Assembly (NCBI GenBank): GCA_020024815.1
Contig: JAHHTE010000016.1
Span: 1 to 21,085, forward strand
Source of the DNA: Mailhella sp.
GTDB taxonomy: Bacteria > Desulfobacterota > Desulfovibrionia > Desulfovibrionales > Desulfovibrionaceae
Length of the DNA stretch: 21,085 nt
Direction of reading: 5' to 3'
The position numbers were made by a program, and so were the translations under genes. How positions within the stretch are numbered: position 1 is the stretch's first letter; each line of letters starts with the position of its first letter. Positions 14,601 through 21,085 of this stretch are shown in pieces. The notes beneath the pieces are model-generated. The model did no database searches. It saw only the letters and a list, made by a program, of their open reading frames with translations, and was not told the origin of the DNA.

Positions 14601-15247
14601 GGATAATATTTTTCAGCATATTCTTGTATTTTGCTTTCTGTTATTTTCATCCAATCTTCATTTTTCATTTCATCGGGCATATTTCTTTCTATATGCCAGC
14701 GTCTTGCCTCTTGCCCTAATGTTTGCATACCACGCTTAGCATTATTTATACCTGTTCCAGCACCATACACAATGCTTTCAGCTGTATTATACCCTGTATC
14801 TTCTATTGGCTTTACCTTAGAAGAAAAAATATCTTTTATGTCTTTTGGGGCGTTTGGTTCAGATAATGCCCGCACAGTTCTTTCATATTGTGCCATGTCC
14901 TTAAAATATTTTTGTGCAACAATAGAATTCATACTATCAGCCATAGCACATAATGTTGCTGTATCTGGAGCATATTTTTTTACTTTTTCTTCTTGCTCTC
15001 TTGTTACATTATTTCTATTTTGTTCTATAAACTGTTTTGTTTTTTCAAAAGAAAGGGGATTAGGTAAATTATATTTTATTGCCCCGTTATAATTAGTAAT
15101 TAAATTATCTCTTGTTTTTTCATCAAAAGCATTATTCAATGCATTAAAACGTGTAGCAAAACTATCTTGTTCTGTTTCTTCTTTTGTATTCAAAAAATTA
15201 TGAAAATTATCTGCTTCTGTTCCTAATGTAAATTTATAACTATTCAT
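8630..15247 (-). CDS. Giant virion ejection / polyvalent protein (2205 residues, gp16-like position)
   Basis: ATG15247 is preceded by AGGGA. It is the last gene of the late operon, after gp14- and gp15-like genes, so it corresponds to T7 gp16 (1318 residues) but is far longer. Small-residue-rich hydrophobic segments near 275-310 and 415-440 suit a protein that crosses or lines the host envelope. Residues ~770-880 (TGWDIHLTGHGVEHSIS..., LVESHPDRKG, RMYVPMHID) resemble the nuclease-like LPD3/BECR group of phage polyvalent proteins, with H799 as a candidate catalytic residue. HEFGH at 978-982 is a zincin metallopeptidase motif. Residues ~1315-1380 are strongly coiled-coil. Residues ~1850-2050 (ALMSFTGLAP, ATDAMVSYTGWI, MFMTYSLNYWNN) resemble the LPD38-type domain that commonly ends such proteins. 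No lytic transglycosylase domain is evident. It is probably packaged and injected with the DNA. Domain names are from recall of the family and need a profile search. Confidence 0.85.
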   Translation of the reverse strand: MNSYKFTLGTEADNFHNFLNTKEETEQDSFATRFNALNNAFDEKTRDNLITNYNGAIKYNLPNPLSFEKTKQFIEQNRNNVTREQEEKVKKYAPDTATLCAMADSMNSIVAQKYFKDMAQYERTVRALSEPNAPKDIKDIFSSKVKPIEDTGYNTAESIVYGAGTGINNAKRGMQTLGQEARRWHIERNMPDEMKNEDWMKITESKIQEYAEKYYPHNIQNQELFFTHWNKQRQLYQKIATDLFDNANEWALKAQETGGFNEFIFDVSSGVAQVIPLVAASVATQGAALPAMVASFGMTYGQSLDQYRQDPLVNQNNTRNAALINASLSSILDGIGAKGIAKSILNKSSKNALGHTLINWGLGAFKEGATEYLQSYPEFFAKQFAYGKFDNADMEAFSNLLRDFASADFQKDALYQGLVGSFAGGSLGAIGLRGEYKQKAIQIKNLIQAQKLAKEQPEIFQNFVHKLQKEGVTIPDIFVSAKVVDGLKQERNPELTDFDKQPLESFLEEVGISMNEYELALASGSPLQIAGDSVHKALQTELGMKLFQENNFSISSNFETDGIDSFLGSLYQEQRQDRENLQGILEQAEQKENGEIGPEFDEYASYTLKNEAELSPEEFAYQQKIQADLDIEEKAYNEENYLTQQIMHDIEEKTRLTDTPYTETQSKTLSSLFMAEIKTFAHNYNIPLQEAFKQRRPLFLGSVASTSDYQNLVAKAYEEIGVSNFDAKALDKALYQLNDGVDLESEVPVVAIEPRFQGREVWEFTKNKEVAKLKKELTGVYHNKATGWDIHLTGHGVEHSISSATRRGVGGKAHIEAVANLPKLIENAVLVESHPDRKGQGLSAIHRMYVPMHIDNSIFTVKLTVKESNQGMEAVIEDMRRLYDLSLEKEILDGATVSPHTPLITARSGHSTPSISKMTLRSLLEDVKDSEGKNFFQLSHDTASYQHNKIIQGSINQVEGAKSIIRFFTATDISTGFHEFGHYMRFGLEQKALLENAREQDKQDWQTACDYVGAKFGETWTREQEEKFADSVLLYLQTGEAPSKGLKRVFANIARWLTKLYTKVTQTNIAITPEIKDVFDRQLATEKEILAARQKIGIAEMNPLLTNLQETDLSYLSAEERERFNTLVQEADAETYTAMIAKKGKELSEKKQAWAKNARLAYELEPDITEIRQVIYEGGIYFDEQMQNQYKESLQALYENNPELYAKLFTTDKSKAVDLDKIAERFNKEGAGAIASLMGHIARIPHEQAFIEQYIQEQEQAWRESWDNTELLLNDNVEEALGILANALAKKIGHTSFDTKQLHSIVVDKVKENKIGEVENLIEKYEVTAKENALLEKASARKIQKLEAKIIAQRLELLEKKRVAIAVLREKYKAKELKNKGVQYVKRVAKTKPEKIDFAYSEQIKALGNKFGITGKLLAPRDKENLPSLAQFVADNQLDSSIFPEWLLASPQDENIRYKDLSVEEFKDLMNVFTLLEHKGKDIKQVELLGKKQSLEERVKELNASASQLEDKKSITDWERNYNKSKKVRSILRSLGADLTNYVYTFLAADGYRKDVDQVNGVFYQTFLAPLYEAQKTSYRLSCVMNEKIQTVLDPIINMKKEKRQERWSLPDVPLSYEVARVFGENNSWDYEKMIMVALNMGNADNMKKLMNGFGWERKHLDLITQRMTKEDWQMVQNIWDTINELYPELDAVYKKVNGIPMKKVEANKLETPYGVLEGGYFPLVFDSRLASIDQNAKLELEKLQQNSFSINIAKTVDGFTKTRKGNANIPLKLSFDIIDKHIQDSIQYISYEPSIHNIRKVIHNNDFASMYKDKFSVDVYNGLEAWLANIAKPQRDTITTTERLLEKTRELGTLYALGYNIKTALMSFTGLAPIVHEVGLINTIKGAGYLLKNREKAYQQIQKISTLMADRPKNINQDIAQNMAKFNPTNAPTLQINAFGNDYNIYWKDIQKFAFSMVTATDAMVSYTGWIAAYNKAMQETNGDIEKARAYADLVVERSQSSGTAMHLTALQRGHGIKKIITMFMTYSLNYWNNLQYQTRGLKEGKVSALEYASWILWYHTMPAILTVMINGLWKEGEIPNPFGDDDDEDKYKGAKEYGQEIFINGLIQGLPVVRNIPSLFEYNQSNMTGSSVMDNGLVSTARSFYNGGLLFYSLFDDSLESEEIWGKFIKHSIDSSSYWTGIPAHKVLQLYEKANKVLDWYQN

Positions 15248-15276
15248 AGTAGTTCCCTATTGCATTATAAAAAATT

Positions 15277-15342
15277 TTAATATTGATTTTCCCAAGAAAC
15301 ATAAGAATTATTAAATATGGTTTTAATAGGCTTATCTTGCTA
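15277..15342 (-). other. Possible lost C-terminal tail of the gp15-like protein
   Basis: The gp15-like frame stops at TAG (15340-15342) but stays open in the same frame for 20 more codons (QDKPIKTIFNN...WENQY) to TAA at 15277-15279. This fills nearly the whole gap to the next ribosome site. A CAG to TAG change in a Gln-rich context would explain it; occasional readthrough is the alternative. Confidence 0.45.
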
Positions 15343-17175
15343 TTCTTCTTCAGAAATTTCTCTTATTCTTTCCTTACCTTGTTCCCAAACTCTCTCATGC
15401 TTTTTCCCTGTTTTGATATTCATAATTTCAATATCTTTATCGCTACTTTTTAAAACCCGTAAAATATTTTCTTCGCTAATAGGTACTTCAGCTTGTTCAA
15501 GTAAAATTTCTGCTCCCTTTAATTGTGCCTCATAATCAAAAGATTTTTTATTTTCTTCTTCAAAATCTTCCCCTATTGAATATAATTCTTTCATAAAATT
15601 AACATTTTTTTCTTTGCCCAAACCTGTTAAAATATTTTCTTGTAAAACATTCTTAGCAATATCATAACATTCTGTTTTATTAGGATTACGATTATTTTCT
15701 CGTATAAATTTATTTACTTGGAACATATATATTCCATGATAACGTTGTTCTTTATTTTGTTGTTGTATTGCTTGCAAAGGATTTTCAGGTTTTTTTGTAC
15801 CTATACTAAAAAGTTTTTCAGCTTCTTTTATATTTTCTACGTATTCTTTTTCAACAGGATTATTTTGTTCTTGATAAAATTTAGTTAATATAGCTCTATC
15901 TTCTTTTGTCATTTGTACCTTTGCAGTATCTGCTAAAAATTCATTATAATTAGCATACATACCTTTGCTTATATTATCTTGTACAAGAGAATATCCATTA
16001 TAATCTGTTGTTTTTGCATCTTTTTGTAAGATAATTTTTTCCATAGTATTTTTGGAATCATCATCAAGAGGAAGATTATTTATTTCCTGCATTTTTTCTT
16101 CTGTACTCAAAGAAGACGCAAGAATATCTTGTGCTTTTATTGCAATTTTTTTATCTTTTAGTTCATACTGTTCATCAAGATGTTTTTTGCAACGCTCAAA
16201 CGCCTTTTCTCGAATTGCTTCATCATCTGTCATTGCATTAATATTTTCACGTAAAAAAACATAAAGATTATCTTTAGGCACACTATCAATATTAGTATCA
16301 ATAAATTTTTTATGATTATCAACAAGCATAGCAATAGTATTTGCAACTTGTTGTTTTTGAAATTGTTCTTGCTTTATTCTTGCTTTTTCTCGGGCTATTT
16401 CACTAGCATTTCGTATTCTTTTATTTAGGCTTGTATACACATCAGCACTAAGCATAGGCTTATTTTTTTCTAAAAAAGAATGTGCTTTTCCTAACTGTTC
16501 ATTATCAATATGCATTTCTGTACCAGAAACTATATTTTTACTAATCCATTGCTTATATAAATTTTTCGCAACATCTTGCCCCAAGCCTTTACGATTAACA
16601 TAATCTTGAATGGCATCAAAAGCTTTGCCTTGTGCTATTGCCATATTTTCAGCATTTTCAATATTATTTAAATAATTATCCCCTTCTAAATCCAAAGTAC
16701 TTTGATACGTGCTATCTAAAAAACGCTCTTGTTCTTGATTTTGGTATATATCTCCCCAATTTTTTTGTTCAGCAAAAACAGAATCAGATTGATAATTAAA
16801 ATAGGCTAAAGCCATTTCATTATCACCAAGATTTTGCTTTGCTCTTTCTTTTTGTTCTTCTTGCCATGTAGCTAAGTCTTTACTAACAGTAAGGGCATTT
16901 TCTCCCTTACGTTGGCTAAGCTCGGTTTTTTTTTGCATAAAAAGCTTACTAAGTTCGTTTATTTGCATAGTCGCTTTTGCTTTGCTAACATCATCTTTTG
17001 TTTTTGCTACACGTTCACTTGCTTGTAATAAAGCTTGCCCTGCTTGTTTTGCAGCACCTCCTGCTCTTTCTAAAGCAAGTAAGGAAGGGTCTTCCCCTGC
17101 ATGATTTTCATGTAAACGCCCAGTGCCTTGTCTACCTTGATAGCGAAATTGTTCTTGATATTCTGGAACTCTCAT
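15340..17175 (-). CDS. Internal virion / ejection protein (gp15-like)
   Basis: A 611-residue protein starting MRVPEYQEQFRYQGRQGTGR at ATG17175 with AAGG upstream. Its position between gp14-like and gp16-like genes marks it as the second ejection protein (T7 gp15 is 747 residues), part of the internal core that forms a conduit through the host envelope. The sequence is almost entirely helical and very rich in Gln, Lys and Glu, with long coiled-coil stretches: residues 30-110 (AGGAAKQAGQALLQ onward) and ~255-290 (EIAREKARIKQEQFQKQQ). No enzyme motif, signal peptide or transmembrane helix is seen. The N-terminal ALERAGGAAKQAG pattern is common in phage internal proteins of this class. Direct similarity to T7 gp15 is not obvious, so the call rests on gene order and composition. 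Confidence 0.75.
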   Translation of the reverse strand: MRVPEYQEQFRYQGRQGTGRLHENHAGEDPSLLALERAGGAAKQAGQALLQASERVAKTKDDVSKAKATMQINELSKLFMQKKTELSQRKGENALTVSKDLATWQEEQKERAKQNLGDNEMALAYFNYQSDSVFAEQKNWGDIYQNQEQERFLDSTYQSTLDLEGDNYLNNIENAENMAIAQGKAFDAIQDYVNRKGLGQDVAKNLYKQWISKNIVSGTEMHIDNEQLGKAHSFLEKNKPMLSADVYTSLNKRIRNASEIAREKARIKQEQFQKQQVANTIAMLVDNHKKFIDTNIDSVPKDNLYVFLRENINAMTDDEAIREKAFERCKKHLDEQYELKDKKIAIKAQDILASSLSTEEKMQEINNLPLDDDSKNTMEKIILQKDAKTTDYNGYSLVQDNISKGMYANYNEFLADTAKVQMTKEDRAILTKFYQEQNNPVEKEYVENIKEAEKLFSIGTKKPENPLQAIQQQNKEQRYHGIYMFQVNKFIRENNRNPNKTECYDIAKNVLQENILTGLGKEKNVNFMKELYSIGEDFEEENKKSFDYEAQLKGAEILLEQAEVPISEENILRVLKSSDKDIEIMNIKTGKKHERVWEQGKERIREISEEE

Positions 17176-17183
17176 ATAATACC

Positions 17184-17798
17184 TTACCCAAAATAATTTT
17201 TATGAACTCTATCATACATTTGTCCATACGTTTCTTTTGGCTTAGCCGTAGTCAATACATCTTTCATTTGTTTTCTATCATACCAATTTGACCCAGCACT
17301 TACAGCACTACCTAATAAACTAAGCCCACCAGAAACTAAAATTCCAGTCTTAGCTTTTTTACTTTGCTTTGCTTGCCATTGTAAATTATTTGCTTGTTGC
17401 CTATAATTATACGCTTCAAGTTCTTTAGCATAAGCTCTATCATAACCATCTTGTTCCATTTTAAGAGCGTCTGCTTCGCCTTTATCCACACTATCAAGAG
17501 TAGTATCCATAAAACTGCCACTATCAACCAAAGCCCCACTAGCACCTTGACTTGCTCTTTGTGAACCAATAAGCCCTGCTACTTCTTGGCGTTTTTTTAG
17601 TTTATTTTCATAGCCTTCTTTTCTTGCTTGCCTTGCATCTTCTTCTGCTAATTGTGCATTTTGGTTAGCAACAGCTGCATTTTGCATAGCCTCTTTACTA
17701 GCTCTATCTGCTTGGTTTAATTGTGCTATGGTACTTGTTACAGTGCCAAAAGTAGATGCAGCTAATCCCCCAATTAAAAGTGCTGTTTCCATTCCCAT
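17184..17798 (-). CDS. Internal virion protein (gp14-like)
   Basis: About 204 residues from ATG17798, which has GAGG eight bases upstream; the frame opens earlier at ATG17813 with no good ribosome site. The protein begins MGMETALLIGGLAASTFGTV, a Gly/Ala-rich hydrophobic helix. An alanine- and glutamine-rich coiled coil follows (NAAVANQNAQLAEEDARQAR), then the conserved-looking RQEVAGLIGSQRASQGASGA and GSFMDTTLDSVDKGEADAL, and a second glycine-rich hydrophobic segment (TGILVSGGLSLLGSAVSAG). This matches the T7 gp14 class in size (196 residues in T7), layout and the GSQRAxxGASG motif typical of phage 'internal virion protein A'. Such proteins are ejected first and reach the outer membrane. It is tightly packed with its neighbours in the late operon. 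Confidence 0.85.
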   Translation of the reverse strand: MGMETALLIGGLAASTFGTVTSTIAQLNQADRASKEAMQNAAVANQNAQLAEEDARQARKEGYENKLKKRQEVAGLIGSQRASQGASGALVDSGSFMDTTLDSVDKGEADALKMEQDGYDRAYAKELEAYNYRQQANNLQWQAKQSKKAKTGILVSGGLSLLGSAVSAGSNWYDRKQMKDVLTTAKPKETYGQMYDRVHKNYFG

Positions 17799-17809
17799 AT
17801 AAAAAAACC

Positions 17810-18256
17810 TCATATTTTTTTTGCATATACTTTTTCTTGAAATGTAAATCCAGCTCGTAAAAATAATGCCGAATAATCATTTTTTACTTGCGTTCTATGG
17901 ATAATAATTTCTATGTTTTCTTTTTTTAATAAGGCTTCAATTTCTTGCAAAAGCCTATTTGCAGTAAGACCTTTTCTATATTGTGGTAAAAGAAAAAAAG
18001 CTCCATTTTCAGCTAAAAAAGCATTGCTAATCATGGACGGCATAAGTAAATAATATGAATATCCTACAAGCTTTTCTTTGTCCCTAAAGGCAAAAAATAC
18101 AAGCATATTATGTTCTTCTAAAAGAAGAAATTTTTCTTTATGTAATTGTATGTTCCCAAAATAATCATAAAATTTTGCTTCTTGATAATTATCTTTAGCT
18201 AATTCTTCTATTATAGCAAATTGATGAGCAATTTTTTCTTTAGTAACACTAAGCAT
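17810..18256 (-). CDS. GNAT-type acetyltransferase of the phage late operon
   Basis: A 148-residue protein with a GNAT fold: MLVFFAFRDKEKLVGYSYYL as the central strands, FLLPQYRKGLTANRLLQEIE as the acetyl-CoA-binding turn and helix (a degenerate Q/RxxGxA), and SALFLRAGFTFQEKVYAKK as the closing strand with the typical 'aGF' element. GNAT proteins of this kind sit between the nozzle and gp14-like genes in many podophages of Gram-negative bacteria; their substrate is unknown. It starts four bases after the upstream gene's stop codon region (GGGA is the likely ribosome site) and ends overlapping the start area of the gp14-like gene, so all are translated from one mRNA. Confidence 0.82.
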   Translation of the reverse strand: MLSVTKEKIAHQFAIIEELAKDNYQEAKFYDYFGNIQLHKEKFLLLEEHNMLVFFAFRDKEKLVGYSYYLLMPSMISNAFLAENGAFFLLPQYRKGLTANRLLQEIEALLKKENIEIIIHRTQVKNDYSALFLRAGFTFQEKVYAKKI

Positions 18257-18259
18257 ATT

Positions 18260-20752
18260 TTATCCCATTTGACCAAAATCAATATTCACAACAAGTCCCA
18301 TTATTTGCATAGGTAAAGGATCATCTTGCACTATATAAAGCGTAGTATTTTCATCTTGTCCACTTTGAGGAATAAAGAATAAATCCCCAGAAAAAGGCTT
18401 TACAGCCTCACCATACTTATTAGGTAAAAAAGGAAAATCAAATAAATTATCTAATTGTGTTCCATATTTTCCATTCACAGACCTATACATTTTTATAGAA
18501 CATTCCCCATAAGCTCGCTTTAGACCAAGTGTACTACCTACATCTAAATCAGCGTTAAAAGGAAGTGGAGCAAGCACACTTCTATAAGGTAAGCCTATAA
18601 TAATTTTTTTAGCAGGATATGGTATTTTAAATTGTGTTGTACTTATTCTTTCAAATTTTTCTAAAGGTGAACCGTCAACTAATAAAACAGGTTCTTTACC
18701 TAATAAATGTGCAGGATATTCCCATTCTTGTTTTGGCGTTTCACTTGTAAGCACAATGCCACTATCCACAAAAAAAGCATTTTCAATACTATCAGCTTGG
18801 GAAAATTTATTTTCTAATACTTCTAAGACAAAGGAAATTTTATTATTTATTTTTCTTTCAACTACAAGAAAAAGCGTATCCGTTTCCCCACTTACTCGGC
18901 AAATAGAACGCACTTTTCCGTCTGTTTTATGCTGGCTCCAAGCAACAATTTGCTGTTCTTTAATATAGGACATAGCAAGCAAAACACCGTCATTACGCAC
19001 ACACCATAAAATACAATCAGGGCTTTGCTGATATGCCCATTGTATAATTTTATACCCGTCAAATAAATGTGGCACAAGCATTGTAAGGTCAGAACCATTA
19101 TAACCGTCCGTTTCTAAAGAATAAAATAAATCACGAACCTTAGCACTAAAACGTTCTGCATGTAAAATACTTGTTCCAACTACAATGGGAAATAAATACG
19201 AAGAACCCCAAAAACTTTGTGGTGTAATACTTATGCCCTTAGCAGTAATAGGCGATTCCGACCCTTCAGCCCCAGTTGCTTTGTATTCAGCTCCACTTGT
19301 TCCTATAAGTAAATCTTTAAAACTGGCAACCCATTGAATTTCATCAATAGAACTACTAGCAAGATTATATTCAATAGGGTCATCATCTTGTAACGGACGC
19401 GATTTTCTAAAGTTTTCAAAATCTCCTGTTCTAGACATATAAATTGCTTGAGGGGTATTTTTTGTACCAGCTAAAACCATACGTTGCTGATGAAAAGCCA
19501 CAATACTAGGATTATTATTATCAGCAAAAGGAAACCAATCTTCTTGTGGTGTATCACTTATATCTGGCTCATAATTATTATCACGAAACGATAATAAACC
19601 ACCTTCAACATAATTTGGACTTACCAAAATAGAACCTATTTGTTGATGAGGATATTCAGAAACAGCATTTTTTTCTTTTTTACCAAGCATAAAATTTGTA
19701 TATGTTCCAATAATTTTACTTGGCACATCATAAATAATAGCCCAATAATATTCATACGTTGTTGAAGATAATTCTTCTTTATAAGAATGAGTTTTATTAT
19801 CATATTTCTTTGTATAACGATTGATAGTTTCTTTTACATAAATAAATAATGTTTGTGTTGCACTATCATAAAAAGCATTGTTATTCCCATTAGAAACTGT
19901 AATATCTGTTACAGTATTACCACTAGAATTAATTGTTCTTGTTCTTGTTCCAATAAATTTATTTATAGGTAAAACTTTTTCATTATAAGTAATACTTTCA
20001 AGCGTTCCACTAAAAACATCATTATTTTTTACAGTACCAATATACCCATAGTACCCAGCACTTTCACGGTATATATTATATTCTTCTGCACCTGTTACAG
20101 CTGACCACGTAATATCAACATAATCACCAACAACCCATTCCGTAGGATAACGCCCTGTAACTTCTCCAATAGCAGAACCTATTGATTGTACGCCCTTATT
20201 ATCTACTGCAACTATTTTATATCGTAATTGATAATTTTTAGGAGGTTTTGTTCCTCCCCCACTTTCACCCCAAACACAAGTTGGAGCATTAGGAGCTAAA
20301 ACACTTTGATTAATATTTACTTCTTCAATTTTCCATATATAAGGATAAGCCCCAGAACGCATTAATTTATGCAATGCATAATTTTTATGAGCAATATAAA
20401 TCACATCACCCACTTGCGAATAGGATAAATTATACACATCTTGAATACGGTAAGGACTACTAATATTTGTAGCTATTCTTTCTTTATCTGTATAAACATG
20501 AATTTTTTTTTCTGTAAAAAGAATAGCAAAGTTTTGATTTTCTTCTGTGGAAAAAATAAAAGGCATAAGTACAGCTTTTTCCCCAATAGTTGCAACATAT
20601 CGCATACCAGAACGCCGTACCGCATTACTATGCACATTAGGAAAAAAGTTTTCCATGTGTAACATTGAATTTTGATATTTTGCTAAATCATAACGAGCAA
20701 GCAACGTTTCACTAATTTCTCCACCTGTAAAATTTTTTATAGCTATTCTCAT
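18260..20752 (-). CDS. Tail tube / nozzle protein (gp12-like)
   Basis: An 830-residue protein close in length to T7 gp12 (794). The N terminus has the hallmark of these proteins: NFTGGEISETLLARYDLAKY, MENFFPNVHSNAVRRSGMRY, then FAILFTEKKIHVYTDKERI. Residues ~155-245 (NAPTCVWGES...KNYQLRYKIVAVDNKG, VDITWSAVTGAEEYNIYRES) form a fibronectin-III-like domain inserted in the body. The middle (AFHQQRMVLAGTKNTPQAIY, MSRTGDFENF) shows the beta-propeller-like motif found across podophage nozzle proteins, and IDEIQWVASFKDLLIGTSGA continues it. The C-terminal part is beta-rich. Six copies normally form the tip of the short tail. It starts at ATG20752 and lies second in the visible part of the late operon. 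Confidence 0.88.
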   Translation of the reverse strand: MRIAIKNFTGGEISETLLARYDLAKYQNSMLHMENFFPNVHSNAVRRSGMRYVATIGEKAVLMPFIFSTEENQNFAILFTEKKIHVYTDKERIATNISSPYRIQDVYNLSYSQVGDVIYIAHKNYALHKLMRSGAYPYIWKIEEVNINQSVLAPNAPTCVWGESGGGTKPPKNYQLRYKIVAVDNKGVQSIGSAIGEVTGRYPTEWVVGDYVDITWSAVTGAEEYNIYRESAGYYGYIGTVKNNDVFSGTLESITYNEKVLPINKFIGTRTRTINSSGNTVTDITVSNGNNNAFYDSATQTLFIYVKETINRYTKKYDNKTHSYKEELSSTTYEYYWAIIYDVPSKIIGTYTNFMLGKKEKNAVSEYPHQQIGSILVSPNYVEGGLLSFRDNNYEPDISDTPQEDWFPFADNNNPSIVAFHQQRMVLAGTKNTPQAIYMSRTGDFENFRKSRPLQDDDPIEYNLASSSIDEIQWVASFKDLLIGTSGAEYKATGAEGSESPITAKGISITPQSFWGSSYLFPIVVGTSILHAERFSAKVRDLFYSLETDGYNGSDLTMLVPHLFDGYKIIQWAYQQSPDCILWCVRNDGVLLAMSYIKEQQIVAWSQHKTDGKVRSICRVSGETDTLFLVVERKINNKISFVLEVLENKFSQADSIENAFFVDSGIVLTSETPKQEWEYPAHLLGKEPVLLVDGSPLEKFERISTTQFKIPYPAKKIIIGLPYRSVLAPLPFNADLDVGSTLGLKRAYGECSIKMYRSVNGKYGTQLDNLFDFPFLPNKYGEAVKPFSGDLFFIPQSGQDENTTLYIVQDDPLPMQIMGLVVNIDFGQMG

Positions 20753-20761
20753 ACTATTTCT

Positions 20762-21004
20762 TTACTCCCAAAATTCATACGGCAAATGCTTACGCTCTAT
20801 CTCACTTTTATATGCCCCTTTACAGTGATTATTTTGCCAAAAAAAAAGCATAGTTATACCATAATAAGGATACGCACTATACCAATATTTATTGTTTTTA
20901 TATAATCTATATGCCCTACTAGATAATGTTTCATCAGGACTACCCCGTAAAAAGCTATTAAATAACTGGTCAATAGCTATTGCTATATTTCTAAAATATT
21001 GCAT
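20762..21004 (-). CDS. Conserved small phage protein (80 residues)
   Basis: The protein begins MQYFRNIAIAIDQLFNSFLR, continues GSPDETLSSRAYRLYKNNKYW, and ends FFWQNNHCKGAYKSEIERKH. The pattern 'DQL.N.....G.PDETLSSRAYR' with a C-terminal 'FFW..NHC..AY.SE..R..LP' is one I recognise from many phages and prophages of Gram-negative bacteria, where it is a protein of unknown function usually placed near lysis or late structural genes. There is a conserved Cys-His pair but no known enzyme motif. ATG21004 follows GAGGAATT. It lies nine bases before the nozzle gene and 16 bases after the upstream gene, in one operon. Confidence 0.82.
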   Translation of the reverse strand: MQYFRNIAIAIDQLFNSFLRGSPDETLSSRAYRLYKNNKYWYSAYPYYGITMLFFWQNNHCKGAYKSEIERKHLPYEFWE

Positions 21005-21020
21005 AATTCCTCATTCTCTT

Positions 21021-21085
21021 TTATACTAATGGTTCACTAAAAATCTTTTCCACATCAATAGCTTGTACTTCTTCTACTGTTTTTG
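21021..21085 (-). CDS. C-terminal end of an upstream late gene (cut by the window)
   Basis: On the minus strand the frame entering from the right edge reads KTVEEVQAIDVEKIF and four more residues to a TAA at 21021-21023, with 16 bases to the next gene's start. The piece is too short to name. By gene order it could be a tail tube A or connector protein, or another late protein. Confidence 0.5.
   Translation of the reverse strand, partial: KTVEEVQAIDVEKIFSEPLV

Noticed and set aside
10125..15092. Several plus-strand frames of 60-150 codons opposite the giant late gene
   Set aside because: They are antisense shadows of the 2205-residue gene, rich in Phe, Leu and Ser, with no ribosome sites or recognisable domains.
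1..21085. CRISPR array, insertion sequence, or a duplicate tRNA 3' end
   Set aside because: No regularly spaced repeats, no transposase or terminal inverted repeats, and no second copy of the tRNA-Ser 3' sequence were seen.

Overview
This window is the integrase-proximal end of a T7-like (podovirus-type) prophage in an AT-rich Gram-negative bacterium. It sits next to a host tRNA-Ser(GGA) gene that encodes its own CCA end. Gram-negative phage families (RusA, Rha, a P22-type antirepressor remnant, a C4-like antisense RNA, T7-type ejection proteins) combined with very AT-rich DNA would suit, for example, a Lawsonia-like member of the Desulfovibrionaceae. That host guess is weak inference; nothing here fixes the genus.

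Layout. 1-1645: tRNA-Ser, its terminator, a cluster of GTACCCC/GGGGTAC repeats and a P4-family tyrosine integrase gene broken by two in-frame stops. 1650-2200: a small unknown gene with a structured leader. 2204-4430, leftward: a BrnT/BrnA toxin-antitoxin pair, a Rha-type regulator, a ribbon-helix-helix repressor with an operator inside its own promoter, a frameshifted antirepressor remnant and, just upstream of it, a cloverleaf-like RNA resembling phage C4 antisense RNA. 4610-4875, rightward: two consecutive genes for ~32-residue single-helix membrane peptides. 4900-5666, leftward: MazG-like and RusA genes. 5811-7550, rightward: a superfamily 2 helicase. 7688-8201, leftward: a second toxin-antitoxin pair (DinJ/RelB with YoeB/Txe), preceded by a vestigial copy of the rha 3' end.

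8630 to the right edge is one leftward late operon. In transcription order it holds a cut-off gene, an 80-residue conserved phage protein, a nozzle/tail-tube B protein (gp12-like), a GNAT acetyltransferase, and proteins with the size and order of T7 gp14, gp15 and gp16. The last is a 2205-residue giant with a nuclease-like domain, a zincin HEFGH motif and a C-terminal domain typical of phage polyvalent proteins. It ends at strong GC-rich hairpins, with no tail-fibre gene after it. Terminase, portal, capsid, DNA polymerase and lysis genes are not in the window and would lie to the right.

The broken integrase and antirepressor suggest a degrading or locked-in element, whereas the long structural frames and both toxin-antitoxin pairs are intact. 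The points most worth following are the C4-like RNA beside a dead antirepressor, the two toxin-antitoxin pairs that both sit directly behind a rha 3' end, the small membrane-peptide pair, and the giant ejected protein.
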